From the NCBI GenBank assembly GCA_945876095.1, contig CAMCMP010000007.1, forward strand, positions 1 to 64,000: a stretch of DNA of 64,000 nucleotides, written 5' to 3'. Source of the DNA: Chitinophaga pinensis. GTDB taxonomy: Bacteria; Bacteroidota; Bacteroidia; Chitinophagales; Chitinophagaceae. The notes beneath the pieces are model-generated. The model was not told the DNA's origin and did not search any database. It saw only the letters and a program-made list of their open reading frames with translations. Below are positions 63,421-64,000 of the stretch, one piece after another; position 1 is the first letter of the stretch, and each line of letters opens with the position of its first letter. The translations under genes were made by a program, and so were the position numbers.

Positions 63421-64000
63421 TCAAAGTTCATCAGGAAATGCAACAGTTAGGCCAGTTTTTTTAACTCGAGGCATTGGAGCTTTCCATTGACGTAATTGAT
63501 TAGAAAGTATGGTTGACAATTCCGTAAGTTTAACTGTATTCTGATATGAAAGGTCATTATTTTCTCCAATATCAACGGCCAGGTTATACAATTCTTTCTT
63601 TCCTGTTCGCATGCTGTAAATCATTTTCCAGTTACCTTTTCTTATAGCGCTATAATAATTAATACCTGGTCCATCTTTATCAATCCATTTATTTGGATAA
63701 TGCCAAATTAATGATCTAGTAGAATCAGAAAAAGAGGCGTTTGTTAAAATAGGAAGAAGACTTTTTCCATCTACTGATTGAGGTAATTTATATTTTTTAA
63801 TTCTAGCCATTTGTAAAATTGTAGGAAAAAAATCTTCCATCATTACATACTGATTAGCTGTTGAATTTTCTCGAACAATACCTGGCCACTTTACAATCAT
63901 CGGTTCACGTATTCCACCTTCATATACAGAGCCCTTACCTGCTTTTAGAGGAAAATTTTGAGAATGTTCTTTACCGCCTCTTAGCGGAGAAATACTCAGT
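63421..64000 (-). CDS. Sulfatase, C-terminal part (runs off the window)
   Basis: The frame is open from the window edge, and at least 193 codons are seen. It shows the sulfatase C-terminal pattern GSVYEGGIREPMIVKWPGIV (the family's EGGIRxPxIVxWPG), DFFPTILQMARI, SVDGKSLLPIL, IRKGNWKMIYS and ELYNLAVDIGENNDL. This matches formylglycine-dependent S1 arylsulfatases of Bacteroidota, which act on sulfated glycans or choline/other sulfates. The active-site CxPSR and the metal ligands would lie beyond 64000. Its presence by the lipoprotein and glycosidase-like genes suggests a sulfated marine or freshwater polysaccharide as target. Confidence 0.85.
   Translation of the reverse strand, partial: LSISPLRGGKEHSQNFPLKAGKGSVYEGGIREPMIVKWPGIVRENSTANQYVMMEDFFPTILQMARIKKYKLPQSVDGKSLLPILTNASFSDSTRSLIWHYPNKWIDKDGPGINYYSAIRKGNWKMIYSMRTGKKELYNLAVDIGENNDLSYQNTVKLTELSTILSNQLRQWKAPMPRVKKTGLTVAFPDEL

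Noticed and set aside
21377..64000. A polysaccharide utilisation locus of the SusC/SusD type
   Set aside because: The only TonB receptor (16346-18418) has no SusD partner, and there is no polysaccharide lyase. The region fits monomer and small-glycoside use.

Overview
The window reads as an AT-rich chromosomal segment of a Bacteroidota bacterium, most likely a free-living member of Chitinophagaceae or a close relative. The support is indirect: many short Sec signal peptides end in an Ala-Gln type junction, there is a TonB-dependent receptor, almost no gene has a Shine-Dalgarno sequence, and several genes have promoter candidates of the Bacteroidota type (TTTG, about 20 bases, TAnnTTTG). There is no 16S gene, so the genus cannot be fixed.

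Layout. 1-1800: citrate synthase and tRNA-Ala(GGC). 1795-4511: a small degraded integrative island in the 3' end of that tRNA gene, with a broken tyrosine integrase, three small exported proteins, a 47-bp copy of the tRNA 3' end at the far side, and a strong hairpin beyond it. 4.7-10 kb: an Asp-box (sialidase-like) exported protein, the agmatine-to-putrescine pair aguB-aguA, an L-lactate permease, and a decayed Crp/Fnr fragment. 10.5-14 kb: an exported DUF1080 protein with a beta-propeller/cupredoxin protein. 14.2-21.2 kb: a membrane hydrolase-like protein, a coiled-coil membrane protein, a histone-H1-like basic protein, a TonB receptor and an exported phosphoesterase.

21.4-35.2 kb is a hexuronate and sugar-acid region: uxaB, uxaC, kdgK, eda, an ExuT-type transporter, a lactonase-type amidohydrolase, esterases, and a FAH-family dehydratase/aldehyde dehydrogenase pair that should yield 2-oxoglutarate. 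35.3-51 kb (minus strand) holds L-rhamnose uptake and catabolism (rhaT, rhaEW, rhaM, rhaI, rhaB) followed by a sugar isomerase-like protein, a large haem-binding dehydrogenase-like lipoprotein, lutABC and a Tat-exported Gfo/Idh oxidoreductase with a DUF6807 protein. Rhamnose would be cleaved to DHAP and L-lactaldehyde, the latter oxidised by the fused RhaW domain to L-lactate and by LutABC to pyruvate. 51.2-60.5 kb is a myo-inositol operon (iolJ-B-C-D-A-E-G) ending in a LacI-family regulator, with a LacI-type double palindrome in front of iolJ. 60.7-64 kb holds an exported glycosidase-like protein, a lipoprotein and the C-terminal part of a sulfatase.

Taken together, 21-64 kb looks like a hub for plant- or algae-derived monomers (galacturonate/glucuronate, rhamnose, inositol, sugar acids) rather than a polysaccharide utilisation locus: no SusC/SusD pair or polysaccharide lyase is visible. 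The less ordinary signals are the tRNA-embedded island remnant, the Crp/Fnr fossil, the apparent periplasmic redox set (DUF1080, cupredoxin, haem-c protein, Tat Gfo/Idh, DUF6807, TIM-barrel isomerase), and the operator-like sites. All assignments come from reading the sequence; no database search was run.
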